Below are positions 1 through 6,780 of a stretch of DNA of 9,881 nucleotides, piece after piece (position 1 is the first letter of the stretch; every line of letters starts with the position of its first letter). This DNA is from UBA7398 sp964567545 (lineage in GTDB: Bacteria; Actinomycetota; Actinomycetes; Nanopelagicales; Nanopelagicaceae), in contig CAZMNB010000044.1 of assembly GCA_964567545.1 (NCBI GenBank), forward strand, positions 1-9,881, in the 5' to 3' direction. The notes under the pieces were generated by a model. The model ran no database searches and was not told the origin of the DNA. It saw only the letters and a list, made by a program, of their open reading frames with translations. Both the position numbers and the translations under genes were made by a program.

Positions 1-721
1 TTTCAATTGACATCTTTTCGCTTTTTATTTTGATATTTTTAATATTTTTTTCATTACTTAAAATTGCATAACCTGCTGGCCATCCATCGGTTAATTCAAT
101 AATTTTAAGAATTTCCGTGTCTGATAGCTCTCCGCTAGTACCAGATAATTCAGCTAAATCTAATTTCAATTCATTAGGTGTAATGATTCTAAGTGGAATT
201 CCATTTAAAAAATTAAATGTGCTTTGACTTGGGGTTTTTCGTCGAATAAAGTAAAGTGTTACATTTTCGGGACGATATTTCATAAAGGCTTGAGCAATCT
301 CTATATTTTCCAGATTAAATAGATCAGAATCATCCATTATGAACTTGAAATGACGTTTACTTCCACCGATCTCTTTACATAATTTAGCCACTGTTGAAAT
401 TTTTATAACTTCTTCTCCAGGTAACGATTCAACCCATTTTCCGAAATTAGGTAATTTTTTACGGAAGGCAGCTACTAGATATAAAACTACTTCTTTGGCA
501 GTATCTAAGCTATGAACCGTAAACCAAATGGAATTCTTTGGGTCTGAATTGTGAAGTTGGCAAGCAAGCACCGTTTTTCCAAAACCCGGTGGCCCGTAAA
601 TGAAAGTTACTTCCGGTGAAGGCGTTTTTAGTTCATTGACCAATTTTTTACGGTATATGTGGCTAGACACAGATAGAGGAGGGGTGATTCTTTGTAGGTT
701 TAATATCGCCTCGTCTTTCAC
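1..721 (-). CDS. MalT/LuxR-type ATP-dependent transcriptional regulator, N-terminal part (gene continues past the left edge)
   Basis: An uninterrupted minus-strand frame runs from GTG 721 to the window edge, giving 240 codons and no stop. Residues of about 12-30 read ITPPLSVSSHIYRKKLVNEL, the usual lead-in of MalT/LuxR-family STAND ATPases. A Walker A loop GPPGFGKT follows at about residues 41-48. A Walker B-like hydrophobic run ending in DD (FKFIMDDSD) lies near residues 120-130. LTDGWPAGYAIL, matching the family's conserved 'GWPAG' sensor region, lies near 210-220. In this family ATP binding and an inducer drive oligomerisation and DNA binding by a C-terminal LuxR HTH; those C-terminal domains lie outside the window. 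GTG 721 is the only conventional start between the in-frame TGA at 782-784 and the conserved domain, but an AAGGGG sits directly against it, too close for a normal ribosome site. Translation may therefore be leaderless or unusual. The gene is markedly AT-rich and diverges from mreB. The inducer and targets cannot be told. Confidence 0.85.
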   Translation of the reverse strand, partial: MKDEAILNLQRITPPLSVSSHIYRKKLVNELKTPSPEVTFIYGPPGFGKTVLACQLHNSDPKNSIWFTVHSLDTAKEVVLYLVAAFRKKLPNFGKWVESLPGEEVIKISTVAKLCKEIGGSKRHFKFIMDDSDLFNLENIEIAQAFMKYRPENVTLYFIRRKTPSQSTFNFLNGIPLRIITPNELKLDLAELSGTSGELSDTEILKIIELTDGWPAGYAILSNEKNIKNIKIKSEKMSIE

Positions 722-880
722 CCCCTTATCATGTACTAATTCAATGATTTTCAGGGTGAAAATTCTAATTGGACTAACAACTCACCCGACTTCTCACCCC
801 ATTTCCCATTTAATTTCAGGGCGCTTGGGTTGAGACTTCCACTTATAAATCTAGATCAGTAGCGAGGCGATGGTGGGTGA
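682..880. promoter_or_regulatory. Cluster of six GGGTGA/TCACCC hexamers in the divergent regulator-mreB control region
   Basis: The hexamer GGGTGA occurs on the plus strand at 682-687, 754-759 and 875-880. It occurs on the minus strand at 718-723, 782-787 and 794-799. Most copies have extra flanking G, as in GGGGTGA. The last two minus-strand copies are direct repeats 12 bp apart. Four copies lie between the genes, one lies on the regulator's start codon, and one lies inside its first codons. A given hexamer is expected about 0.1 times on both strands of 200 random bases, so six is a strong excess. MalT-family regulators are known to bind arrays of short asymmetric G-rich sites (E. coli MalT box GGGGA(T/G)GAGG), so autoregulation by the neighbouring regulator is a natural inference. 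No binding protein is shown by the sequence itself. Confidence 0.5.
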
Positions 881-883
881 TTG
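722..883. other. Divergent intergenic region between the regulator gene and mreB
   Basis: This stretch of about 160 bp separates the two divergent starts and should hold promoters for both. On the plus strand, TTGAGA (830-835) and the AT-rich TTATAAATCTAGAT (843-856) could contribute promoter elements for mreB, but no -35/-10 pair with normal spacing stands out. On the minus strand CATGAT lies about 7-12 bases before GTG 721, a weak -10 candidate if the message is leaderless. A G-rich segment (GGTGGG, 872-877) could serve as the ribosome site for the mreB ATG at 884. It holds no supported gene. Confidence 0.4.
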
Positions 884-1903
884 ATGTTCAAAAAATTCTC
901 AAATAATTTAGCGATTGACTTGGGAACTGCGAACACCTTGGTTTATCACTCGCGCAACGGAATCGTATTAAACGAACCAAGTATCGTCGCAATTAATCAA
1001 GAAACTGGTGCAATTCTTGCATTTGGATCAGAAGCCCGCAAAATGATGGGCAGAACGCCTGGGACAATCATTGCGGTTAGGCCACTCCGTGATGGCGTGG
1101 TCGCAGATTTTGAAATTGCACAGAAAATGTTGCGCTATTTTCTAAATAAGGCGGGCGCAAAACGCTATATAAGCAAACCTATAGTTATTGTTGCGGTTCC
1201 ACCTGTTGTAACTTCCGTTGAACAACGCGCCATTAAAGATGCTGCTTACGGAGCAGGTGCGCGAAAAGTTTTTGTGATCGAAGAACCGATGGCCGCCGCC
1301 ATAGGGTCAGGTCTGCCGATACAAGAACCACTTGGTTCTATGATCGTGGACATTGGCGGCGGAACATCGGATATCGCAATTATTTCATTAGGTGGGGTTG
1401 TATCTTCTAGGTCGCTTAGAGTTGGCGGCGACGCTATGGATAACTCTATTATTAATTTCATCAAAAATGATTATCATATTTTGATTGGTGAGCGCACTGC
1501 AGAAGAGTTAAAAATGAGTATTGGTTCCGCATATCCAACTCATGAAGATGGTCATGCTTTAATACGTGGGCGGGATCTAAGAACTGGTTTACCAACTGAG
1601 ATAACAGTATCTTCATTAGAAATCCGCAAGGCAATAGAAGAACAAATTTCTAGAATCATCGAAGCCATAAAAGCAACGTTGGACATGACTCCACCGGATT
1701 TAGTTGCAGATTTAGTTTCAACTGGAATGACTCTTGCTGGTGGCGGTGCCCTGATCAAGGGCTTAGTGCAGCGAATTTCAAACGAATGCGGTATGCCGGT
1801 TCGCATTGCTGAAGATCCACTTACTAGCGTTGTAATAGGTGCTGGCATCTGTGCTGAGAATTTAGGCCTGCTCAAGCAAGTAGTTTTGCCGGAAAAGAGG
1901 TAG
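884..1903 (+). CDS. mreB: MreB-family bacterial actin (rod-shape/cell-wall cytoskeleton)
   Basis: MreB is an actin-fold ATPase that forms membrane-bound filaments and guides cell-wall synthesis. The full-length 339-residue protein has the family landmarks in order. The phosphate-1 loop DLGTANTLV is at residues 12-20. The IAVRPLRDGVVADF segment is at about 63-76. EEPMAAAIG is at about 133-141. The phosphate-2 loop DIGGGTSDIAII is at about 156-167. The adenosine motif GGGALIKG is at about 286-293. Length fits MreB (about 335-350). The frame is open one codon further, to TTG 881, directly after a stop; ATG 884 is preferred, with GGTGGG upstream as a modest ribosome site. The mreC, mreD and penicillin-binding-protein genes that commonly follow are absent; lacZ follows instead, 67 bp away on the same strand. 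It could be a paralogue with a narrower role rather than the main MreB, which cannot be judged from this window. Confidence 0.93.
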   Translation: MFKKFSNNLAIDLGTANTLVYHSRNGIVLNEPSIVAINQETGAILAFGSEARKMMGRTPGTIIAVRPLRDGVVADFEIAQKMLRYFLNKAGAKRYISKPIVIVAVPPVVTSVEQRAIKDAAYGAGARKVFVIEEPMAAAIGSGLPIQEPLGSMIVDIGGGTSDIAIISLGGVVSSRSLRVGGDAMDNSIINFIKNDYHILIGERTAEELKMSIGSAYPTHEDGHALIRGRDLRTGLPTEITVSSLEIRKAIEEQISRIIEAIKATLDMTPPDLVADLVSTGMTLAGGGALIKGLVQRISNECGMPVRIAEDPLTSVVIGAGICAENLGLLKQVVLPEKR

Positions 1904-1924
1904 TGCGACAACAGAGACTTATGG

Positions 1925-1946
1925 CAGACTTTTGCTAGAAAATCTG
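1925..1946. repeat. Imperfect palindrome upstream of lacZ
   Basis: CAGACTTTT (1925-1933) and AAAATCTG (1939-1946) form an 8-bp inverted repeat with one bulged C (1929) around the 5-base centre GCTAG. It lies 25 bp before the lacZ ATG, in the only gap between mreB and lacZ. It could be an operator for a dimeric sugar-responsive repressor, or a weak mRNA hairpin. No T-run follows, so it is not an intrinsic terminator. The stem is AT-rich, and chance occurrence is possible. Confidence 0.3.
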
Positions 1947-1960
1947 TGAAATGCTTAGTT

Positions 1961-1967
1961 GAGAGGG
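1961..1967 (+). promoter_or_regulatory. Ribosome binding site that fixes the lacZ start at ATG 1971
   Basis: GAGAGGG ends three bases before ATG 1971. The same frame is open to TTG 1959, but that start would overlap this site and add only MRGL. The later ATG 1989 would remove the YW that precedes SPETTSINRLPM, a segment family members normally carry. ATG 1971 is therefore the best start. Confidence 0.55.
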
Positions 1968-1970
1968 CTT

Positions 1971-4970
1971 ATGTACGGCAAGTATTGGATGAGCCCAGAA
2001 ACAACCTCCATAAATCGATTGCCGATGCTAAATATCGAACACCTGCTCTCTCTCTCCCTAGACGGTCCCTGGCGTTTTCAATTACTAGACCGCGCTGATG
2101 CTTCTCCTGCAGGTAGCTGGAAAATTGAGAACGTCCCAAGTTTATGGACCATCAACAAAGGCGAACATCACTATAAAGATGCACCTATCTATACAAACAC
2201 GCAGATGCCTTTCGATAATTTACCACCTTCAGTACCACTTCATAATCCAACTGGAATATACGAACGTGATTTCACAATTCCCGATGCATGGGAGAAGAAG
2301 CGAATCGTACTTTCTCTTGGCGGCTTTGAATCTGTAGCAGTTGTAACAATTAATAATAAAGATGTAGGTATGGCTAAAGATTCCCATTTAGCGTCTGAAT
2401 TTGATATTACTTCTTTCATAAAAAAGGGTAGCAATCTAATTCGCTTAAGAATTGTAAAATGGTCAGATGCAACTTTTATTGAGGATCAAGATCAATGGTG
2501 GCATGGCGGAATTAGCCGGAGTATTAAATTATTCGCAACTGAGCAAGTTTTTATCGAGCGTCTTTATTTGACGCCAGGGCTTTTGTCGGACAATAAAACT
2601 GGAACTTTGAAAATTTGCGCCTATGTAAATTCAATTAATGAAGTCCCGCTAACTAATTGGACTTTCCAGGCTCGAGTAGTTGGCGTCAGTAAAGCCGAAA
2701 AAATAAGCCAAACTTTTATTAGCCACAATCGAACACTCTGGACTAAAAAAACTAGAGAGCAGAAAGAGATTTCTGATAGTGAATTCCACGGAAAATATTG
2801 GGATGGAATTGTTCCAGATCAAGTCAAGAAAGTACTACGCGAGTTAGATCCTCCTAACCCTGGTTGCGCGGAATTTGAAATAAAATTGCCGAATATTTCA
2901 CCTTGGTCAGCCGAATCGCCCACCCTTTACGAAGTGGAAATTCAGCTCTTGGATCCATCTGGCAAAGTTGCCGAAATTACAACTAAGAAAATAGGTTTCC
3001 GTGATGTCAAAGTAGTTGGAAATGAATTTCTATTTAATGGTAAACCCGTAATTCTCTATGGTATCAATCGACACGATTTCAACCGTGAAACAGGCAGAGT
3101 CTTATCTCGAGATATGTATAGAAACGATTTACTGGAATTGAAGCGTTGGAACTTTAACGCCATTCGCACTTCTCATTATCCAAATGATCCAATTTTTCTA
3201 GACTTATGCGATGAATTGGGTTTCTATGTTATTGGTGAAGCCAATATCGAATCTCATGCTTTTTTAGATAGCATCTGTGACGATCAGAAATATCTTGTTG
3301 CTTTTGTTGATCGAGTATCTAGAATGGTTGAGCGCGACATCCACCATCCAAGCGTTATTCTCTGGTCTCTTGGTAATGAATCTGGTTTTGGTTTAAATCA
3401 TTTAGCCGCGGCAGCATTTGTTAGAAATTTCGACCCATCCCGGCCACTTCATTACGAAGGCGGAATCCGTGGCAATTGGACTCATGGCCATGAAGTCACA
3501 GATGTTATATGTCCCATGTATCCAAGTATTAGCGCGATAGTTTCTTATGCAAAATCCAAGAAAGCAGATCGTCCATTAATTATGTCCGAGTACTCCCACG
3601 CCATGGGTAATAGCAATGGCACGCTAGCTGACTATTGGGAAGCAATTAATTCCACAAAAGGTTTACAAGGTGGATTTATTTGGGAGTTCTGGGATCATGG
3701 AATTGACCAGAAACTTCCAGATGGCCGAATCCGCTCCGCGTACGGTGGCGATTTTGGCGAGTCAAAGCATGATGGTAATTTTTGTTGCGACGGAATGTTT
3801 TTTCCAGATAGATCGCCAAAACCCGCGCTCTACGAAATGAAGCACATTGCCTCACCAATTTTAATCTCCGCAAAAAACGCTAATACCGGTCGTTTTACCT
3901 TGTTAAATAAGCACTTTTTTATAGATTTACAAGGGTACGAATTGGGATGGGTAATTGCGGCGAATGGCGAAATTCTTGACCGTGGCATCGTTAAGATTCC
4001 AAAAACTAAGGCGCGCGGAAATTCTGTTTTTTCAATCAATTCCAAATTCCTAAAACCAGTAAGCCGTAAGGGCGAATCTTTTATAATCTTTTCATTAACT
4101 CAAAAATCGCAAACCCCATGGGCTTCGGCTAGTTTTGAGGTGGCTTGGGCGCAATTCCCACTTACAAGTAAAAGTATTTCAAAACCTAAAATACTAAGTA
4201 CAAAACCAGTTGAGTTTGTTTCGACTGAAGGCGAGATAGTTCTTCCTTATGGCGTGGTCGTTCCTCAATTGACGCTATGGCGCGCACCAACCGATAACGA
4301 CATCATCGGATTATTTGCCGATCGTTGGAGTGAATGGGGCGTTCGAGATTTGTCACGCACAGATTGCGTAATCACAAACAAATCTGGAAAAATTAAGATT
4401 TCTAATGTGTGGGAGAGCAGCGCGGGGATAAAGCTTAGGCATACGCAATTAGTAGAAAGCATCTCGGACGGGATTAGAGTTACCGAATCATTAACGCTGC
4501 CGTTGCAACTTAATGATGTCGCTCGTGTTGGGACAAATTTTGAGGTTAGTGATGATCTTTACAAACTAACTTGGTTTGGTGTTGGGCCATCAGAAAACTA
4601 TCCGGATCGTAAGCTAGGAAGAGTGCAAAAATGGAGCGGTGCGGTGGCCGACCAGTACATTCCTTATATAAAACCACAAGAAAATGGCAGTCATGCCGAT
4701 GTGCGTTGGTTTACATTGACCAATTCATCAGGTCGAGGTCTTTATTTTGCACTTGATAAACCTCGGCAAGTAACCGTTACTCCGATGCGTTCAATTGAAC
4801 TCGCTAATTCAACTCACAATATTGACGTGATGACATCTGGAAATACCGTGATAACAATTGATGCCGCACATCGTGGAGTTGGGACCGCATCTTGTGGGCC
4901 CGACACATTGCTTAAATATCGAATAAAACCGGGGGTATTTACCTGGCAGTGGAGCGTACAGAGCATCTAA
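1971..4970 (+). CDS. lacZ: Beta-galactosidase, glycoside hydrolase family 2 (LacZ type, long form)
   Basis: Hydrolyses terminal beta-D-galactosides such as lactose with retention of configuration. At 999 residues it is close to E. coli LacZ (1024). SINRLPM (13-19) and DGPWRF (31-36) open the sugar-binding jelly roll, which also holds FIEDQDQWW (about 169-177). The first Ig-like domain spans about 200-340. The TIM barrel follows, with GINRHDFNRETGR (364-376), RTSHYPND (399-406), acid/base Glu470 in WSLGNESG, and nucleophile Glu540 in MSEYSHAMGNS. Glu427 and His429 in NIESH match the Mg2+ ligands of E. coli LacZ (Glu416, His418). WRAPTDND (770-777) and HADVRW (908-913) mark the C-terminal small-chain domain. 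There is no signal peptide, so it acts in the cytoplasm and needs a transporter encoded elsewhere. A charged stretch at about residues 243-298 looks longer than the usual loop in the first Ig-like domain. It follows mreB by 67 bp, so co-transcription is possible. Confidence 0.95.
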   Translation: MYGKYWMSPETTSINRLPMLNIEHLLSLSLDGPWRFQLLDRADASPAGSWKIENVPSLWTINKGEHHYKDAPIYTNTQMPFDNLPPSVPLHNPTGIYERDFTIPDAWEKKRIVLSLGGFESVAVVTINNKDVGMAKDSHLASEFDITSFIKKGSNLIRLRIVKWSDATFIEDQDQWWHGGISRSIKLFATEQVFIERLYLTPGLLSDNKTGTLKICAYVNSINEVPLTNWTFQARVVGVSKAEKISQTFISHNRTLWTKKTREQKEISDSEFHGKYWDGIVPDQVKKVLRELDPPNPGCAEFEIKLPNISPWSAESPTLYEVEIQLLDPSGKVAEITTKKIGFRDVKVVGNEFLFNGKPVILYGINRHDFNRETGRVLSRDMYRNDLLELKRWNFNAIRTSHYPNDPIFLDLCDELGFYVIGEANIESHAFLDSICDDQKYLVAFVDRVSRMVERDIHHPSVILWSLGNESGFGLNHLAAAAFVRNFDPSRPLHYEGGIRGNWTHGHEVTDVICPMYPSISAIVSYAKSKKADRPLIMSEYSHAMGNSNGTLADYWEAINSTKGLQGGFIWEFWDHGIDQKLPDGRIRSAYGGDFGESKHDGNFCCDGMFFPDRSPKPALYEMKHIASPILISAKNANTGRFTLLNKHFFIDLQGYELGWVIAANGEILDRGIVKIPKTKARGNSVFSINSKFLKPVSRKGESFIIFSLTQKSQTPWASASFEVAWAQFPLTSKSISKPKILSTKPVEFVSTEGEIVLPYGVVVPQLTLWRAPTDNDIIGLFADRWSEWGVRDLSRTDCVITNKSGKIKISNVWESSAGIKLRHTQLVESISDGIRVTESLTLPLQLNDVARVGTNFEVSDDLYKLTWFGVGPSENYPDRKLGRVQKWSGAVADQYIPYIKPQENGSHADVRWFTLTNSSGRGLYFALDKPRQVTVTPMRSIELANSTHNIDVMTSGNTVITIDAAHRGVGTASCGPDTLLKYRIKPGVFTWQWSVQSI

Positions 4971-4971
4971 C

Positions 4972-5748
4972 TCAGAGCGGCCATTTTGTCGGCACTGGAT
5001 ATTTTGGCGATCTACCATCTCCGGAGGAACGTCCGCGAATACGACGAGACATCCATGGAATTCCAAAAGTAATAAACCATTTAATGTTTTTATAGATTCG
5101 TAACGCCAACAAATCTGGTTTTTTTGAAGGTAAAGGTTTTCGCCAATTTTCATCCACGGTTTTGCCAAGCACAAATAGCACGCCTTGCGCTGCTCGATAA
5201 TGACCTTCAGCGTTCATATGTAGTCGATCATCCGAAATGAATCGACGATCTTGCCAAAACAGATCCAGATTTGGATCCAACAAGATTGCACCTAGTTCAT
5301 CTGCAACTTTTTTTACGTTTGCGTTAAAAACTTGGAAACGTTTCTGCCATATTTTTGCACTTTTTGTATCCTCGCCAGTATTTTCTAAAACACAAAATAA
5401 CATCAACGTACTTCCACCGGCTGCAATTGCTTTGGCAGTTTTTGTATATTCTGCAATTACTTTCTCGGAATTGTACTTCGGCCGAATTACATCATTTGCG
5501 CCAGCATGAAACGATACGAGTGTTGATTTTCCCTCAATCAATTTAAGCGCTTGTGGAACTTGCTCACGGGCAACTTGTCCGATTAGTTTGCCGCGTACGG
5601 CGAGGTTTACATAGGTAAAACCTGGGTTATCTTTTGCTAACGAATCGGCTACTCGATCTGCCCAACCACGATATTTTCCATTAACAAACTCATCAGTCAT
5701 ACCCTCGGTCATTGAATCTCCGAGCGCAATAAACCTTTGATAATTCAT
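4972..5748 (-). CDS. SGNH/GDSL-family hydrolase (esterase/lipase-like), cytoplasmic
   Basis: A 258-residue SGNH hydrolase; the family cleaves ester bonds in lipids, acetylated sugars and other acyl compounds. Block I is GDSMTEG with nucleophile Ser12. Gly53 (NLAVRG) fits block II. GANDV supplies Asn85 of block III. DDRLH supplies Asp174 and His177 of block V, so the catalytic set is complete. No signal peptide or membrane segment is visible. The tail at about 220-245, with WMSRRIRGRSSGDGR, is basic and resembles the end of many actinobacterial SGNH proteins of unknown substrate. The start is ATG 5748, with only a weak purine-rich AGAG upstream. It is the last gene of the carD-to-rlmB run, 33 bp after rlmB, and its stop is one base from the convergent lacZ stop. 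The substrate is unknown; deacetylation of sugars is possible but unsupported. Confidence 0.88.
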   Translation of the reverse strand: MNYQRFIALGDSMTEGMTDEFVNGKYRGWADRVADSLAKDNPGFTYVNLAVRGKLIGQVAREQVPQALKLIEGKSTLVSFHAGANDVIRPKYNSEKVIAEYTKTAKAIAAGGSTLMLFCVLENTGEDTKSAKIWQKRFQVFNANVKKVADELGAILLDPNLDLFWQDRRFISDDRLHMNAEGHYRAAQGVLFVLGKTVDENWRKPLPSKKPDLLALRIYKNIKWFITFGIPWMSRRIRGRSSGDGRSPKYPVPTKWPL

Positions 5749-5781
5749 AATCTTAACTCTCTAATTTATTATTCTGCTTTT

Positions 5782-6780
5782 CTAGTCTTTTCTACGTTTT
5801 TCTGCAATTGTGTAAAGAGTGATCGCCATCGCGACACTAGCGTTTAACGACTCAACGCTCTGGCGCATTGGAATTGAAACTACAACATCGCACTTCTCTC
5901 GAACTAACCGAGAAAGCCCTTTTCCTTCGCTACCTACAATGAGATAGAGCGAATCGGTAGCGATTTTTAGGCCAGCTACCGTGTCTGAACTTTCGCCATC
6001 TAAACCGACGATAAAGCAGCCAAATTCTTTTGCATCTTCGATCGATCGAGCCAAATTCTTAACTTGCGCGATCGGCAGCCGTGCCGCCGCTCCTGCTGAA
6101 GCTTTCCAAGCAGTCGCGGTGATGCTGGCATTGCGACGTTCTGGAATTAGTACTCCATCGGCACCAAATGCGGCTGCACTTCTAACTATTGCACCGATAT
6201 TTCTAGGATCCGTTACGCCATCAACGGCAACAAATAGCGCTGGTGATTTTGCGCGTTGGAAAATTTCTTTCTGCGATGAATATGCGTAAGGTTTAACAAT
6301 TAAAGCTACTCCTTGATGGTTTGCCATTCCGGTAATTGATTCAACTTGATGTCGAGTAACTTCGCGAACCGTTAATCCATTTTTGCGAGCATGGTCTAAA
6401 ATTTCCGTAATACGTTCATCAACATCTAAACCAGTTGCAACGATAAGTTCTTTTGCTGGAATATTTGCGCGGAGCGCTTCCACAACAGTATTTCTGCCAG
6501 CAATGGTGTCTACGTAAGTCGCACTACTTTTTTCCCGAACTGCGCGATCTTGTCGTGGGCGAGCAGAGCCGCGCTTATCTGGACGTCTGCGATCTGCACC
6601 AGGTCGTTTGTTCCGTTCTTCTTCATTCCGTTTACGTTCTGGTTTGTAAGCTGATTTACGAGTCTTTGTTTTAGCAGCTACGTGATAAGGACGATCCGCT
6701 GCTTTTGGAGTTGGTCCTTTTCCGCGCAAGCCACGGCGTTGTTTTGCGCCAGGGTTCTTACCTGTTTTCTTTCCGGCCAT
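5782..6780 (-). CDS. rlmB: 23S rRNA (guanosine-2'-O)-methyltransferase RlmB (SpoU/TrmH family)
   Basis: A SAM-dependent SPOUT enzyme predicted to 2'-O-methylate a guanosine of 23S rRNA (G2251 in E. coli numbering). The protein has 332 residues. Residues 1-88 are a Lys/Arg-rich, low-complexity tail including RRGLRGKGPTPKAADRPYH, common in actinobacterial RlmB. The SpoU substrate-binding domain starts near IAGRNTVVEAL (93-103). The knotted methyltransferase domain carries motif 1 DPRNIGAIVRSA (191-202; Asn194, Arg200), motif 2 IVGSEGKGLSRLV (281-293; Glu285) and motif 3 IPMRQSVESLNASVA (303-317). The ATG directly abuts the cysS stop (TAA|ATG). A GGAG at 6791-6794 on the minus strand, inside cysS, is a usable ribosome site 10 bases away, which suggests translational coupling. 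The exact target nucleotide is inferred from the family; related SpoU proteins modify other rRNA or tRNA positions. Confidence 0.93.
   Translation of the reverse strand: MAGKKTGKNPGAKQRRGLRGKGPTPKAADRPYHVAAKTKTRKSAYKPERKRNEEERNKRPGADRRRPDKRGSARPRQDRAVREKSSATYVDTIAGRNTVVEALRANIPAKELIVATGLDVDERITEILDHARKNGLTVREVTRHQVESITGMANHQGVALIVKPYAYSSQKEIFQRAKSPALFVAVDGVTDPRNIGAIVRSAAAFGADGVLIPERRNASITATAWKASAGAAARLPIAQVKNLARSIEDAKEFGCFIVGLDGESSDTVAGLKIATDSLYLIVGSEGKGLSRLVREKCDVVVSIPMRQSVESLNASVAMAITLYTIAEKRRKD

Noticed and set aside
781..800. The CTCACCC direct repeats as a PhoP (PHO) box
   Set aside because: Streptomyces PHO boxes repeat at 11 bp with GTTCACC units. Here the spacing is 12 bp and the first base pattern differs. 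The wider six-copy array is a better description.
600..833. Plus-strand open frame of 77 codons
   Set aside because: It lies mostly opposite the regulator gene, whose Walker A and flanking motifs are clear. The frame has no recognisable motif.
1552..1911. Minus-strand open frame of 119 codons opposite mreB
   Set aside because: It is the complement of conserved MreB motifs with no independent signal.
1881..1960. A dedicated lacZ promoter (for example TTGCTA 1932-1937 with TTAGTT 1955-1960)
   Set aside because: The spacing is 17 bp, but the -10 matches only its end bases and lies almost on the start codon.
4930..5040. Short inverted repeats (for example GGTATTTACC near 4934) as a bidirectional terminator for lacZ and the SGNH gene
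   Set aside because: The stems are very short, fall inside coding sequence and are not followed by T-runs on either strand.
4809..5174. Minus-strand open frame of 121 codons across the lacZ/SGNH junction
   Set aside because: It overlaps the 3' ends of two genes with well-supported products and shows no domain.
5981..6289. Plus-strand open frame of 102 codons opposite rlmB
   Set aside because: It is antisense to SpoU motif 1 and neighbouring conserved sequence.
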